Counted from the first letter of the stretch, positions 40,597 to 49,637 are shown. The stretch is DNA of 64,000 nt from Haloferax sp. Q22 (GCF_001482285.1 NZ_LOEP01000023.1:1-64000), one strand, 5' to 3'. A program made the numbers and translations. Notes: generated by a model not told the origin, from the sequence alone.

Positions 40597-41898
40597 ATGA
40601 ACGCGGGGGAGACGATTCCGGTGACGGTGCTGGGCGGGAGTCTCGGGGCGGGCAAGACGACGCTTCTCAACCACCTGTTGACACACGCCGGCGACCGCGA
40701 CATCGCCGTGCTCGTCAACGACATGGGCTCCGTGAACGTCGACGCCGAACTGGTCGCCGACGAGTCAGACCTCGCGGTCGGCGACGGCGTGACCGAACTC
40801 TCGAACGGCTGTATCTGCTGTGAGCTACAGGACGACCTCGAAACCGCGGTCGTCCGCCTCGCGCGAGAGCGGTCGTTCGACCACCTCGTCGTCGAGGCCT
40901 CGGGCGTCTCGGAGCCCGGTCCGGTCGCCCGGCTGTTCGTCACCTCGCGGGCGGCCGCCCGCTACGACGTGGCCGGCCTCGCGACGGTCGTTGATTCGCG
41001 ACTGTTCGCGGACACCTTCGGCGACGGCGACCCCGAACGAACCGTCGCCGAGGAGGGGGACGGCTCGGTACGCCCCCTGTCGGACCTCCTCGTCGAGCAG
41101 GTCGAGAGCGCCGACCTCGTCGTCCTCAATAAGCGCGACCTCGTCTCCGACGCGGAGCTCGCGGCGGTCCGCGACGCGGTCGAGGCGCTCCGCCCCGGCG
41201 CGACCGTCGTGGAGACGGACCACGGCGACGTGGACGTTGACCTGCTCCTCTCGGACCTCCACGACCCCGACGCGACCGTCGGCTGGCGGGCGGCGTTAGA
41301 GGGCGAGGCGGGTGGAGACGACGGGAACGAGGACGACCACGAACACGTCGAGCACGCGGACGCAGACCGCGACGACCACGACCACGACCACGGTGAAACG
41401 CCCCACGCGGAAGCGACCTACGGCGTCACGTCGTTCGTCTACCGCCGCCGGGCACCGATGGACCCCGACGGCGCGGCCGCGGTGCTGGGCAACCTCCCGG
41501 AGTCAGTCGTCCGCGCCAAGGGCTCGCTGTGGGTTGCCGGGGCCGAGGACGTACACTTCACCTACAGTCAGGCCGGCCCGTCGGCGTACGTCGCCGCCGC
41601 CGGCCCGTGGGTCGCCTCGCGCCCCGAGTTCGAACAGGACACCTACCGCCGCAACCACCCCGAACTCGACTGGCACGACGACCACGGCGACAGGCGGACC
41701 GAACTGGTGTTCATCGGCCGCGGGATGGACGAAGACGCACTCGCAGCCGCGCTCGACGCCCACCTGCTCGACCCCGGTGCGGACGCGAACGCCGGCGACT
41801 ACCCGACCGACCCCGGCGCGGAAGTCGCGCTCGCGGAGCCGACCCGGGAGCGCGAGTCGGTCCCGACCACGGGCGCGACCCCGGAGGGCGGACGATGA
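40597..41898 (+). CDS. CobW/COG0523-family GTPase (metal chaperone)
   Basis: A 433-residue G3E GTPase. The P-loop is GGSLGAGKTT (residues 13-22), the family metal-binding motif GCICC gives C72, C74 and C75, and the G4 motif is VLNKRDLV near 176. A His/Asp-rich loop follows (HEHVEHADADRDDHDHDHGE, about 247-267), a likely zinc or cobalt reservoir. The C-terminal CobW domain (TSFVYRRRAPMDPD onward) completes the fold. Relatives insert zinc or cobalt into target enzymes. The stop overlaps the start of a small membrane protein, an arrangement that suggests membrane-linked action. Confidence 0.9.
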   Translation: MNAGETIPVTVLGGSLGAGKTTLLNHLLTHAGDRDIAVLVNDMGSVNVDAELVADESDLAVGDGVTELSNGCICCELQDDLETAVVRLARERSFDHLVVEASGVSEPGPVARLFVTSRAAARYDVAGLATVVDSRLFADTFGDGDPERTVAEEGDGSVRPLSDLLVEQVESADLVVLNKRDLVSDAELAAVRDAVEALRPGATVVETDHGDVDVDLLLSDLHDPDATVGWRAALEGEAGGDDGNEDDHEHVEHADADRDDHDHDHGETPHAEATYGVTSFVYRRRAPMDPDGAAAVLGNLPESVVRAKGSLWVAGAEDVHFTYSQAGPSAYVAAAGPWVASRPEFEQDTYRRNHPELDWHDDHGDRRTELVFIGRGMDEDALAAALDAHLLDPGADANAGDYPTDPGAEVALAEPTRERESVPTTGATPEGGR

Positions 41899-42128
41899 GC
41901 GGCGAGTCGGAGAGCGCCGGCGGTGACGACGGGGAGCGCGGAGAGGAGATAGAGTGGGGCGAGGGCGACCCGAGGGTGCTGTTCGTGATGAACCTCGTCC
42001 TCTCGACGACGTTCGCGGCGGTGGTCGTCTACGGACTGTCGTACCTCGACCTCGCGGCCTTCTCGGTCGTCAACGTCGCGTCCGCGGCGCTCGTGCTCAC
42101 AGCCGTCACGTACCTCGTGACGAACTGA
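41895..42128 (+). CDS. small membrane protein translationally coupled to the CobW-family GTPase
   Basis: A 77-residue protein. An acidic start (about 25 residues, GGDDGERGEEIEWGEGD) is followed by two hydrophobic helices, VLFVMNLVLSTTFAAVVVYG and FSVVNVASAALVLTAVTYLV. Its ATG overlaps the GTPase stop by four bases. The acidic end could hold metal ions or dock the GTPase at the membrane. Function is not known; the pairing is the main clue. Confidence 0.7.
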   Translation: MSGESESAGGDDGERGEEIEWGEGDPRVLFVMNLVLSTTFAAVVVYGLSYLDLAAFSVVNVASAALVLTAVTYLVTN

Positions 42129-42236
42129 AACCGCGGGATGCGTCGCCGACCCATTCTCCGCGTGAACTACCCGCAGGGCACCGCTGGCGGCCGATAGCCG
42201 CATTTATGTCCTTCGGGAAACCGCCTTCTCAGTAAG

Positions 42237-42917
42237 ATGCCCATCGAAGACCGAGACGACGCGTACCTCATCACGCACGCGCTGGCGAAGGACACGCTCT
42301 CGCGCCTCCGGGACGTGGAGACGACGCAGGTCGCCTTCCGGAAAGGCCTCGTCAAACTCGGCCGCATCTGTGGCTACGAGATAATCGACGGCGCGATGGA
42401 GACCGAGTACGTCACCATCCAGACCCCGCTGGCGGAGACGACCGGCGAGCGCGTGAAGGGGCTCGACAACGTCGTCATCATCAACGTGCTCCGCGCCGCG
42501 ACCCCGTTCGTGGAGGGACTGCTCAAGGCGTTCCCGCGGGCGAAGCAGGGCGTCATCTCCGCCGGCCGCGACGAGGAGGCGGGGATGGACGACGACGGCG
42601 GCTTCCCCATCACCATCGACTACGTGAAGCTCCCCGAGATCACGGAGAAAGACACCGTCATCGTGGCGGACCCGATGCTCGCCACCGGCTCGACGATGTG
42701 CTCGGTCCTCGACCACATCCTCGAAAACGCCGGCGTCGACCCCGAGAAGCTGTTCGTCCTCTCTGCCGTCTCCGCGCCCGACGGCCTGCTCCGCGTCGAC
42801 AGCGAGTTCCCCGAGGTCGACCTGCTGACGGTCTCCATCGACGACTACCTCGACGACGACGGCTACATCGTCCCCGGCCTGGGCGACGCCGGCGACCGCG
42901 CGTTCCGCACGACGTAA
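42237..42917 (+). CDS. upp: uracil phosphoribosyltransferase
   Basis: This enzyme salvages uracil to UMP with PRPP. The 226-residue protein has the family features: [15 protein letters not shown], the flexible-loop region [21 protein letters not shown] (in pieces), the PRPP-binding [14 protein letters not shown] near residue 141, [16 protein letters not shown], and the uracil-binding end [26 protein letters not shown] box (about 42199-42207) would start transcription a few bases before the ATG. The gene is single. Confidence 0.95.
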   Translation: MPIEDRDDAYLITHALAKDTLSRLRDVETTQVAFRKGLVKLGRICGYEIIDGAMETEYVTIQTPLAETTGERVKGLDNVVIINVLRAATPFVEGLLKAFPRAKQGVISAGRDEEAGMDDDGGFPITIDYVKLPEITEKDTVIVADPMLATGSTMCSVLDHILENAGVDPEKLFVLSAVSAPDGLLRVDSEFPEVDLLTVSIDDYLDDDGYIVPGLGDAGDRAFRTT

Positions 42918-43016
42918 CTCGGTCTCCTCGCGTCGCGGCTCGCGGGCGGGCCGTCCCCGCCGCCGCCGACCCGAATTCGGGTAACGACTAAGTTACCGCC
43001 CGCGCACCTCCGACGC

Positions 43017-43055
43017 ATGGACGAACCTCGCGCCACCGGAGGAACCCGACGATGA
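43017..43055 (+). CDS. 12-codon upstream ORF overlapping the zinc-finger gene start
   Basis: ATG at 43017 opens MDEPRATGGTRR and ends with TGA at 43053-43055, which overlaps the ATG at 43052 of the next gene (ATGA). CTAAGTTAC, centred at about 42992, lies 27 bases before 43017, so the transcript should start on the small frame. GGAGGA (43039-43044) inside it can serve the second start. It may couple or gate translation of the zinc-finger gene. Confidence 0.45.
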   Translation: MDEPRATGGTRR

Positions 43056-43255
43056 GCGACCCGTGCGACGGCTGTGGGCGGGCAGTCGAAGACGCCCTCG
43101 CCCGTGCAGTCCAGTTACAGGTCGACGGCTCGACCGTGGACGACCAGCGGCTCTGTCCGACCTGCTTCGCCGACTGGATAACCCGGTACGAAGAACAGAT
43201 GTCGCCCAAGCAGTCGTCGGACGACTCGACGGACTCCGAGATAATCGTCGACTGA
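43052..43255 (+). CDS. small four-Cys zinc-finger protein
   Basis: A 67-residue protein with CDGC near residue 5 and CPTC near residue 35, spaced to bind one zinc ion, joined by a helix (AVEDALARAVQLQVDGSTVDD). The C-terminus is acidic and probably disordered (SSDDSTDSEIIVD). Haloarchaea encode many such small zinc-finger proteins, mostly of unknown role. The start is preceded by GGAGGA and by a 12-codon frame that overlaps it. Confidence 0.75.
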   Translation: MSDPCDGCGRAVEDALARAVQLQVDGSTVDDQRLCPTCFADWITRYEEQMSPKQSSDDSTDSEIIVD

Positions 43256-43706
43256 CGGCTGCGGGCGCGAGCGCACTCCTCTGAACGCCGTCCGAACCCC
43301 CTCTTTTCGGGTCGAAAGTCGCCCACCGGCGGCCGACTGTCGTTCGAGTCGAACGTCCCGAACCGCACCCCCGTAGACTACTGTGAGAGACGTTTGCACG
43401 GGGTGCGCCGGAGTCGGAGCCCTACTCGCCGAACCCCTTCGTTTCGAGTCGAAGTCCGCCACGAACTCCGAAATCGGACGGAACTGAGAAACAAGAAAAC
43501 GACAGCGGTGAGCACATGCAGTCGAAGTGGAATCAGAACCGCGGTGGTGCGTATTTATCTGCTGAATGACTATTTCAGGTATGTCTATTGTTGGAGAATT
43601 AATACTCTAACATTAATAAGAATTTACTACAATTAGTGTGTAAATAGAGATATGTTGGCCGTTGACATGAACAGCCATAAATATGCATCGTGACGAATAG
43701 TGATGT
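43256..43706. other. 451-bp intergenic region before the TRAP transporter
   Basis: No gene is supported here. The left part (43256-43470) is GC-rich and holds two imperfect copies of a roughly 35-base segment, GAACCCCCTCTTTTCGGGTC near 43295 and GAACCCCTTCGTTTCGAGTC near 43433, each followed by GAAAGTCGCCCA or GAAGTCCGCCA. The right part (43480-43700) is AT-rich, with ATTAAT on both sides of ACTCTAAC near 43598-43617. It ends in CATAAATATGC, the TATA box centred 27 bases before the ATG at 43707, so the TRAP operon is leaderless. Confidence 0.7.
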
Positions 43707-44738
43707 ATGACTCGGAAGCTTGACCGCCGACAGTTTATCGCTGCGACAGGTGCCGTCGGTCTGGCCGGCCTCGCCGGCTGTTCCGGTGGCGGTGGCGAAG
43801 AGACGACGACGACGACGACCGAATCCGGTGGCGAAGAGACCACCACCGCCGAGGAGACGACGACCGAATCCGGCGGTAACGGCGGCACCGAGAGCCGACT
43901 CTCGTGGCACGCCGGCGGGACGGGCGGCACGTACTACCCCCTCTCGAACGAGTTCAAGTCCGTCATCGAGGGACAGACCGACTTCACGATTCAGGTGCAG
44001 TCCACCGGCGCGTCCGTCGAGAACGTCGGCAGCCTCGCCCGCGGCGACGCTGACTTCGCGCTGATTCAGAACGACGTCGCCTACTTCGCCCGCAACGGCG
44101 AGGGTATCGAGGCGTTCCAGGGTAACCCCGTCGAGAACCTCCGCGGCGTCGCCACGCTCTACCCCGAGACGATTCACGTCGTCACGCTCGCCGACACGGG
44201 CATCGAGACGCCGTCCGACCTCTCCGGTGCGACCATCAACACCGGCGACCTCGGCTCCGGGACGCAGGTCAACGCGACCCAGATTCTCGAAGCCCTCGGC
44301 ATCTCGGACTACAGCGAGCAGAACACCGGCTTCTCGCAGGCCTCCGACCAGCTGAAGAACGGCGACATCGACGCCGCGTTCGTCGTCGGCGGCTGGCCGG
44401 TCGGCGCTATCGAGGAACTCGCCGCGACCGAGGACGTGCGCATCGTCCCCATCGAGGGCGAGGACCGCACGGCCGTCAAGGACGCCGCGCCGTTCTACGC
44501 CGACGACGAAGTCCCGTCGGGCACCTACGGACTGGAGAACCCCGCCCCGACCGTCTCGGTGCAGGCCATGATTGCGACGAACGCCGAGCAGCCCGAATCG
44601 ACCGTCGAGTCGGTCACGAGCGCCATCTTCGAGAACGTCGACGAACTCACCATCAAGACTGACTTCATCTCCAAGGAGAGCGCCCAGGACGGCATGTCCA
44701 TCGAGCTCCATCCCGGCGCGCAGGCCTACTTCGGCTGA
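43707..44738 (+). CDS. TAXI-family TRAP transporter substrate-binding lipoprotein
   Basis: A 343-residue extracellular binding protein. The signal has twin arginines (RRQF at residues 7-10) and a lipobox ending LAGC with C25, so it is exported folded by the Tat route and lipid-anchored, as is usual in haloarchaea. A Thr/Glu/Gly linker follows. The binding domain begins SWHAGGTGGTYYPLSNEFK and contains FTIQVQSTGASVENV, typical of TAXI proteins (sodium-coupled TRAP systems). DUF1850 and fused-permease genes follow, so the system is complete. Substrate unknown; glutamate-like or other carboxylates are usual for the family. Confidence 0.92.
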   Translation: MTRKLDRRQFIAATGAVGLAGLAGCSGGGGEETTTTTTESGGEETTTAEETTTESGGNGGTESRLSWHAGGTGGTYYPLSNEFKSVIEGQTDFTIQVQSTGASVENVGSLARGDADFALIQNDVAYFARNGEGIEAFQGNPVENLRGVATLYPETIHVVTLADTGIETPSDLSGATINTGDLGSGTQVNATQILEALGISDYSEQNTGFSQASDQLKNGDIDAAFVVGGWPVGAIEELAATEDVRIVPIEGEDRTAVKDAAPFYADDEVPSGTYGLENPAPTVSVQAMIATNAEQPESTVESVTSAIFENVDELTIKTDFISKESAQDGMSIELHPGAQAYFG

Positions 44739-44789
44739 GCCCGGGCGCTTCGCTTCGCTTTCGAACAGCGGTTTCCTACCCATCTTTCG

Positions 44790-45275
44790 ATGCTTGATTC
44801 GACTCCCACACGTCTCCTCGTCGTAGTCGCGGTGCTGGCGGTCGCCGTCGGCGGGAGCGCCGCCGTTCCGGCCGGACAGGTGCTCGTCGTCGAAGATGCC
44901 GAGACCGGCGAGCGACTACAGACGATGCCGGTCGAAGAGAACACGACCGTCGCGCTCGAATACACCCACAGCGTCGAGAAAACGCGCGTCCTCGACGCCT
45001 ACGCGGTCCAAGACGGCGAACTCGTCATGACCAAAATGGAGTTCAAGTCCTACGGCGCGGGCCTGCCCGCTCGGGCGAACGTGACGACCGAAAACGGCTC
45101 GTTCGTCTTCGACCCCGAGGGGAGCTACGAGGACCTGTACGTCAAACCCGGCCACATCGCCGGCCACAAGCTACACGTCGGTGACCAGACCTATGACCTC
45201 GTAGCGCTCTCCGACGCGCGCTCGGTCCGCCTGTACGTCACGCATCGCTCCGTCCTCGACGCCGCCCTCCACTGA
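44790..45275 (+). CDS. DUF1850 protein of the TRAP system
   Basis: A 161-residue protein with an N-terminal hydrophobic segment (LLVVVAVLAVAVGGSAAVPAG), which could be a signal or an anchor. The domain that follows includes ALEYTHSVEKTRVLDAYAV and MEFKSYGAGLPAR, the recognisable DUF1850 core. DUF1850 genes sit between or beside TAXI and permease genes in many TRAP loci. The spacing here is 51 bases after the binding protein and 6 bases before the permease, so all three form an operon. Its precise role is unknown. Confidence 0.88.
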   Translation: MLDSTPTRLLVVVAVLAVAVGGSAAVPAGQVLVVEDAETGERLQTMPVEENTTVALEYTHSVEKTRVLDAYAVQDGELVMTKMEFKSYGAGLPARANVTTENGSFVFDPEGSYEDLYVKPGHIAGHKLHVGDQTYDLVALSDARSVRLYVTHRSVLDAALH

Positions 45276-45281
45276 CCAACG

Positions 45282-48161
45282 ATGAACCGAACACACGACG
45301 AGGGCCAATCCGACGGCCCCGACGACGAAGACGCCTCCCGGTCCGTTCCGGAGACCGACGCGGCACCGGCCGACTCGCCGATTCGAACCGACGGCGGTGA
45401 GCCGCCCGCTGACGACGACCGCGAGGCCGCGAGTACCGACGAAGAACTATCCGAAGAAGAGGCACAGGAGATGCTGGAGGGCATCGACCGGAAGCGGACG
45501 CTCTCGGGGTGGGCGGCGATTTTCACGTCGTTCGTCGCCATCTGGTTTTCCGTCTTCCAGTCGTGGCTGGCCGCCCGCGGCTTCGAGTTCGCCGCGACGA
45601 TACCGCTCGTCGGCGAGGTGTCGCTCGGTTCGCTCCAGCTCCTGCAGGTGAACTCGATTCACGTCGCCTTCGCACTCGTGCTGGCGTTCATCCTCTTCCC
45701 GGCGACGACCGGCCACGGTCGGTTCGCTGCGGCACTCAGTCGCGTAGTTCCGACCCTCGCGTCGAACCTCGGTGAGGACAACCCGGTCACTCGCGTTGCC
45801 GCGGGAATCCGCCGGTTCGTCCGATGGCTCGCGGTCGACCCGGACCGCGAGCGCGTGACGCCGCTCGACCTGCTGTTTATCGTGTTTTCCGTCGCCACGG
45901 CGGCCTACATGGTGTTCGAGTGGTCCGAGATTCAGCGGCTCCGCGTGTTCGGCCTCGAAGCCGGCCGGACGGTCACCGAGTACCTCGGCGCGCCGTTCGT
46001 CTCGCTGTCCGAGACGCTCGGCCCGCTCGGCTTCCTCGCCGACGCGGTCGTCGCGGCCATCGGCGTCCTCCCCTTCGCGGACGTGTCCTACCCGTTCTTC
46101 CTCGGCGCGGTCGGCGTCCTCCTCGTCCTGGAGGCGACCCGCCGCTCGCTCGGGTTCTACTTGATGGTCATCGTCGCCTCGTTCATCGTCTACGCGAGGT
46201 TCGGTTACCTCATCTCGCCGTCGATGCCGCTGATCGGCGTGCTGTCCATTCCCGAGGGGTCGTGGGCAAACATCATCCAGAACCTCTGGTACAACACCGA
46301 AAACGGCGTCTTCGGCATCCCGGTCACCGTCTCCGTGCAGTTCATCTACATCTTCATCCTGTTCGGGGCGTTCCTGGAGATGTCGGGGGCCGGCCAGTGG
46401 TTCATCGACCTCGCGTACGCCGCGACCGGGACCCGCAAGGGCGGCCCGGCGAAGGCGTCCATCCTCGCGTCCGGCTTCATGGGAACTATCTCGGGTTCCT
46501 CCATCGCCAACACGGTGACGACCGGTGCGTTCACCATCCCGCTGATGAAGCGGTCGGGCTACCGCTCTGAGTTCGCCGGGGCCGTCGAGGCCTCCGCCTC
46601 CTCCGGCGGGCAGATTCTCCCGCCGGTGATGGGCGCGGCGGCGTTCCTCATGATCGAGTTCATCGGCGTCCCCTTCTCCGACATCATCATCGCGGCGGCC
46701 ATCCCCGCCGTGGTGTTCTTCTTCGGCGTGTGGGTGATGGTCCACCTCGAAGCGACGCGGGCCGGCATCGGCGGCCTCGACCGCTCCGAGGTCGTCGACC
46801 TCGGCAAGCACCTCACCCGCGGGTGGTTCTACCTCATCCCGCTGGTGTTGCTCATGTACTACCTGCTGGTCGAGCGCCTGACGGTCGCGCGCTCGGCGTG
46901 GTTCACGCTCATCGCCATCATGGCGCTTCTGTCCGTCGTCGCAGCGTACAGCGAGCGGACCCGCGTCCCCCTCGTGGGCGCTATCGCGGCGGCGTTCGTC
47001 GCGCAACTCGGCTCCTACGTCACCACCGGCGTCGGCGTCATCGACGCGGTCACGGGCGGAAGCGGCGAACCGCTCGGCGCGACCGCCGCGCTCTTCGCCG
47101 CCGCGGGCGACCTCGGCGTCATCGCCATCTTCGTCAGCCTCGTCGTGATGCTCGTCCGGCCGGCGCTCGACTCGCCGCTGTTGGAGTTCGACGACGCGGT
47201 CGACGAGGCCGCCGACAACGTCGCCAACGCGGTCTCGCGGCCGTCGCTGTCGGACCTGAACGTCTTCCGCTACGTGACGTTCATCGGGAAGTCGATGGAC
47301 TCCGGCGCGCGCACCTCGACCGAGGTCGTCGTCGCCGTCGCCGCCGCGGGCATCATCCCCGGCGTCGTCAGCGCGACCGGCCTCGGCCCGAACCTGACCG
47401 CGCTCATCAAGGCGGTCGCCGGCGGCTCTATCGTCCTCTTACTCCTGTTCACGGCTATCGCGTCCATCATCCTCGGGATGGGGATGCCGACGACGGTGAC
47501 GTACATCATCCTCGTCTCGCTGCTCGGGCCGGCCATCGCGCAGTCTTCCGACATCCCGCTGCTCGCGGCCCACCTGTTCATCCTCTACTTCGGGGTGATA
47601 GCGGACATCACACCGCCGGTGGCGGTCGCGGCGTACGCCGCCTCCGGCATTGCCCGGTCTAATCCGTTCCGGACCGGGACGAAGGCGTTCTCGCTGTCGC
47701 TTAACAAGGCCATCGTGCCGTTCGCGTTCGCCCTGACGCCCGGCATCCTGCTCCTCCGCGGACGGGGCGAGGCCGCGGCGGTCATCACGTTCGCCGACGT
47801 GGCCGACATCGGCTACTTCGTTCCCGAGGTGGTCATCCCGGTCGCGGGCGTCTTCATCGGCGTCATCGGACTCGGCGCGACCGTCATCGGCTACCTCTAC
47901 AGCCGCGTGTCGCAGACCGAGCGGGCCCTGTTCGCCCTCTCGGCGTTCCTGCTCATGGCCCCGATGCTCCTGTTGAACGCCGCGTTCGACCTCGGGAGCT
48001 TCCTCGGGCTCGTCGGGACCGTCCCTGACACGGTCGCCGTCGACCTCGCCATGCGTGCGGTCGGTGGCGCGCTGTTCGGCGCGCTCGCCGTGAAAAACCG
48101 CCGCGAGACGCGTGAACGGGCCGCACCGACTCCCGCAGAACAAGTCGAACCGACCGACTGA
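45282..48161 (+). CDS. fused TRAP transporter permease (DctQM type)
   Basis: A 959-residue membrane protein that fuses the small (4-helix) and large (12-helix) TRAP permease subunits. An acidic N-terminus of about 75 residues precedes the helices. Landmarks are the GTISGSSIANTVTTGAFTIPLMKRSGY segment (in pieces, near residue 405), EASASSGGQILPPVMGAAAF, a second copy-like segment LGMGMPTTVTYIILVSLLGPA, and DITPPVAVAAYAASGIARSNP near 775. These are hallmarks of DctM. It probably imports an organic anion with sodium, which suits a halophile. Confidence 0.94.
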   Translation: MNRTHDEGQSDGPDDEDASRSVPETDAAPADSPIRTDGGEPPADDDREAASTDEELSEEEAQEMLEGIDRKRTLSGWAAIFTSFVAIWFSVFQSWLAARGFEFAATIPLVGEVSLGSLQLLQVNSIHVAFALVLAFILFPATTGHGRFAAALSRVVPTLASNLGEDNPVTRVAAGIRRFVRWLAVDPDRERVTPLDLLFIVFSVATAAYMVFEWSEIQRLRVFGLEAGRTVTEYLGAPFVSLSETLGPLGFLADAVVAAIGVLPFADVSYPFFLGAVGVLLVLEATRRSLGFYLMVIVASFIVYARFGYLISPSMPLIGVLSIPEGSWANIIQNLWYNTENGVFGIPVTVSVQFIYIFILFGAFLEMSGAGQWFIDLAYAATGTRKGGPAKASILASGFMGTISGSSIANTVTTGAFTIPLMKRSGYRSEFAGAVEASASSGGQILPPVMGAAAFLMIEFIGVPFSDIIIAAAIPAVVFFFGVWVMVHLEATRAGIGGLDRSEVVDLGKHLTRGWFYLIPLVLLMYYLLVERLTVARSAWFTLIAIMALLSVVAAYSERTRVPLVGAIAAAFVAQLGSYVTTGVGVIDAVTGGSGEPLGATAALFAAAGDLGVIAIFVSLVVMLVRPALDSPLLEFDDAVDEAADNVANAVSRPSLSDLNVFRYVTFIGKSMDSGARTSTEVVVAVAAAGIIPGVVSATGLGPNLTALIKAVAGGSIVLLLLFTAIASIILGMGMPTTVTYIILVSLLGPAIAQSSDIPLLAAHLFILYFGVIADITPPVAVAAYAASGIARSNPFRTGTKAFSLSLNKAIVPFAFALTPGILLLRGRGEAAAVITFADVADIGYFVPEVVIPVAGVFIGVIGLGATVIGYLYSRVSQTERALFALSAFLLMAPMLLLNAAFDLGSFLGLVGTVPDTVAVDLAMRAVGGALFGALAVKNRRETRERAAPTPAEQVEPTD

Positions 48162-48185
48162 ACAGAAAAGAACCCCGCGGCCGCG

Positions 48186-48818
48186 CTACTCGATGTCCGC
48201 GCGGCCGCTGGTCGCGCTTCTGATGCGGTCGCGGAGGTCCGCCCCGTCCTCGACGGGAACGCGGACCTCGAACGACACGTCGGCCTCGTAGGCGGCCTCG
48301 AACTCGACGCCCGCGCTTTCTAACAGCCCGCGAACGCTCCCCGAGTCGTCGTACTCGACGGTCGCGGTGAACCGCTCGTGGGGGAGTTCCTCGACGACGC
48401 CCGCCGCGTCGAGCGCCTCCTTGACCGCGCGGGAGTACGCGCGGGCGAGGCCGCCGACGCCGAGGTTGGTGCCGCCGTAGTAGCGCGTCACGACGGCGGC
48501 GACGTTGCGCACGTCCTGCTGGACGAGGACGTTGAGCGCCGGTTTTCCCGACGAGCCGCTCGGCTCGCCGTCGTCGCTCTGATACTCGCGGAGCATGACG
48601 TTCCCCCCGCCGGGGACCGACGACGAGGCCGACCCGGCGGGAACCCGGTAAGCGGGGACGTTGTGGGTGGCGTCGGGGTGGCGCTCCTCGATTTCGGCGA
48701 CGAACGCCTCCGCCTCCTCGACCGTCTCCGCGGGGGAGACATAGCCGATGAACTCCGAGCCGTTGACCTCGAAGCGGGCGTCGGCCCGGCCGGCGACGGT
48801 TCGATAGGCGTCGGTCAT
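48186..48818 (-). CDS. YigZ/IMPACT-family protein
   Basis: A 210-residue protein of the YigZ/IMPACT (UPF0029) family. The N-terminal domain contains FEVNGSEFIGYVSPAETVEEAEAFVAEI (in pieces), HPDATHNVPAYRV and DDGEPSGSSGKPAL, then VVTRYYGGTNLGVGGLARAYS, the family signature. A C-terminal ferredoxin-like domain (DUF1949) follows. The role is unclear; eukaryotic IMPACT binds GCN1. The ATG at 48818 was chosen because the frame upstream has no family similarity. Confidence 0.9.
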   Translation of the reverse strand: MTDAYRTVAGRADARFEVNGSEFIGYVSPAETVEEAEAFVAEIEERHPDATHNVPAYRVPAGSASSSVPGGGNVMLREYQSDDGEPSGSSGKPALNVLVQQDVRNVAAVVTRYYGGTNLGVGGLARAYSRAVKEALDAAGVVEELPHERFTATVEYDDSGSVRGLLESAGVEFEAAYEADVSFEVRVPVEDGADLRDRIRSATSGRADIE

Positions 48819-48939
48819 GCCACCGAGTTGGCGTCGCGGCGTGGAAAAGCGTTCGCACCGGGGCGTCGTCGGCCCCGCGGGGGCGACGGGAGCGGTGGGC
48901 GCGGCGGACGGTGCGAGGATGTGAACGGGAAGCGACGCG

Positions 48940-49056
48940 CTACTGACCGCAGGCGTCCGCGTACGACGTACACCCGTTTTGGATGCAGACGCCGCAGAGG
49001 TGGCGCGTCTCGGAAATCGGCTCACCACAGCACATGCAACTGCGCATGGACACCAT
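48940..49056 (-). CDS. 38-aa Cys-rich zinc-finger protein
   Basis: A 39-codon frame, too short for standard calling. The product starts MVSMRSCMCCGEPISETRHL and continues CGVCIQNGC, with seven Cys (7, 9, 10, 21, 24, 29, 36) and a His at 19. CxCC and CxxC pairs could hold one zinc ion. An in-frame ATG three codons in is an alternative start. CAATAAGAT-like TATA bases (about 49088-49096) lie some 33 bases before the ATG, suiting a near-leaderless transcript. Small zinc-finger proteins of this size are known in Haloferax. Function unknown. Confidence 0.65.
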   Translation of the reverse strand: MVSMRSCMCCGEPISETRHLCGVCIQNGCTSYADACGQ

Positions 49057-49133
49057 GCGAATAGCTACCGTGCGATGTTACAAGAATCTTATTGCCACGT
49101 TGACAGAATATTCGCGGAGGAAGACGAGTCCGC

Positions 49134-49637
49134 TCAGGCGATGATAATTCGGCGGACGAAATCGAGGTTCGACAGGTCGTTGAGCAGGTCGCCGGGAACC
49201 GGCTCGTCGGTGATGATGTAGAGCTTCGGGTCGTCGGTGAACTCGGGGTCCTCGCTTATTGTCTGGCGAATCGAGATGCCCGCGTCGGCGAGCTTCGAGG
49301 TGACGGTGGCGACGATGCCGGGCTCGTCGGCGTCGGCAACCTCGACGGTGAGCACGGAGAGGTTGAGCACCGGCGCGAGGTCCATCAGGCTCGGAATCGA
49401 CGAGATGTTCTGGAAGATTCGTCGAAGCTCCTCGTCGGCGAGGATGGCGTCGGTGGTCGAGTCGACGACGCGCCTGTCCACGTCGGCCTCGCGGGCGATG
49501 CCGGTGTTCGGTATCTCGATGCCGCCCGAGACGACCCGTCCCTGGTCGTTGACGGAAAAACCCCGTTCCAAGAGGAGCCGGATGACGGCCTGCTGGCTCG
49601 GGCTGCCCTCGAACTTCTCCATAATCTCGTCGAACAT
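49134..49637 (-). CDS. ACT-domain protein, likely amino-acid-responsive regulator
   Basis: A 167-residue protein. The N-terminal half is a winged-helix-like region (SPSQQAVIRLLLERGFSVND, RVVSGGIEIPNTGIAREADV, then VVDSTTDAILADEELRRIFQN) and the C-terminal half is an ACT domain (LTVEVADADEPGIVATVTSKLADAGISIRQTI, in pieces). Such proteins bind an amino acid through ACT and DNA through the N-terminus. The gene lies near hisB and hisA, but no direct operon link is seen. TGCATTAAG-like bases upstream are a weak promoter. Confidence 0.8.
   Translation of the reverse strand: MFDEIMEKFEGSPSQQAVIRLLLERGFSVNDQGRVVSGGIEIPNTGIAREADVDRRVVDSTTDAILADEELRRIFQNISSIPSLMDLAPVLNLSVLTVEVADADEPGIVATVTSKLADAGISIRQTISEDPEFTDDPKLYIITDEPVPGDLLNDLSNLDFVRRIIIA

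Noticed and set aside
45447-47006. 519-codon minus-strand frame opposite the TRAP permease
   Set aside because: It is extremely Arg/Asp/Glu-rich with no fold-like pattern; it is a shadow of the membrane protein.
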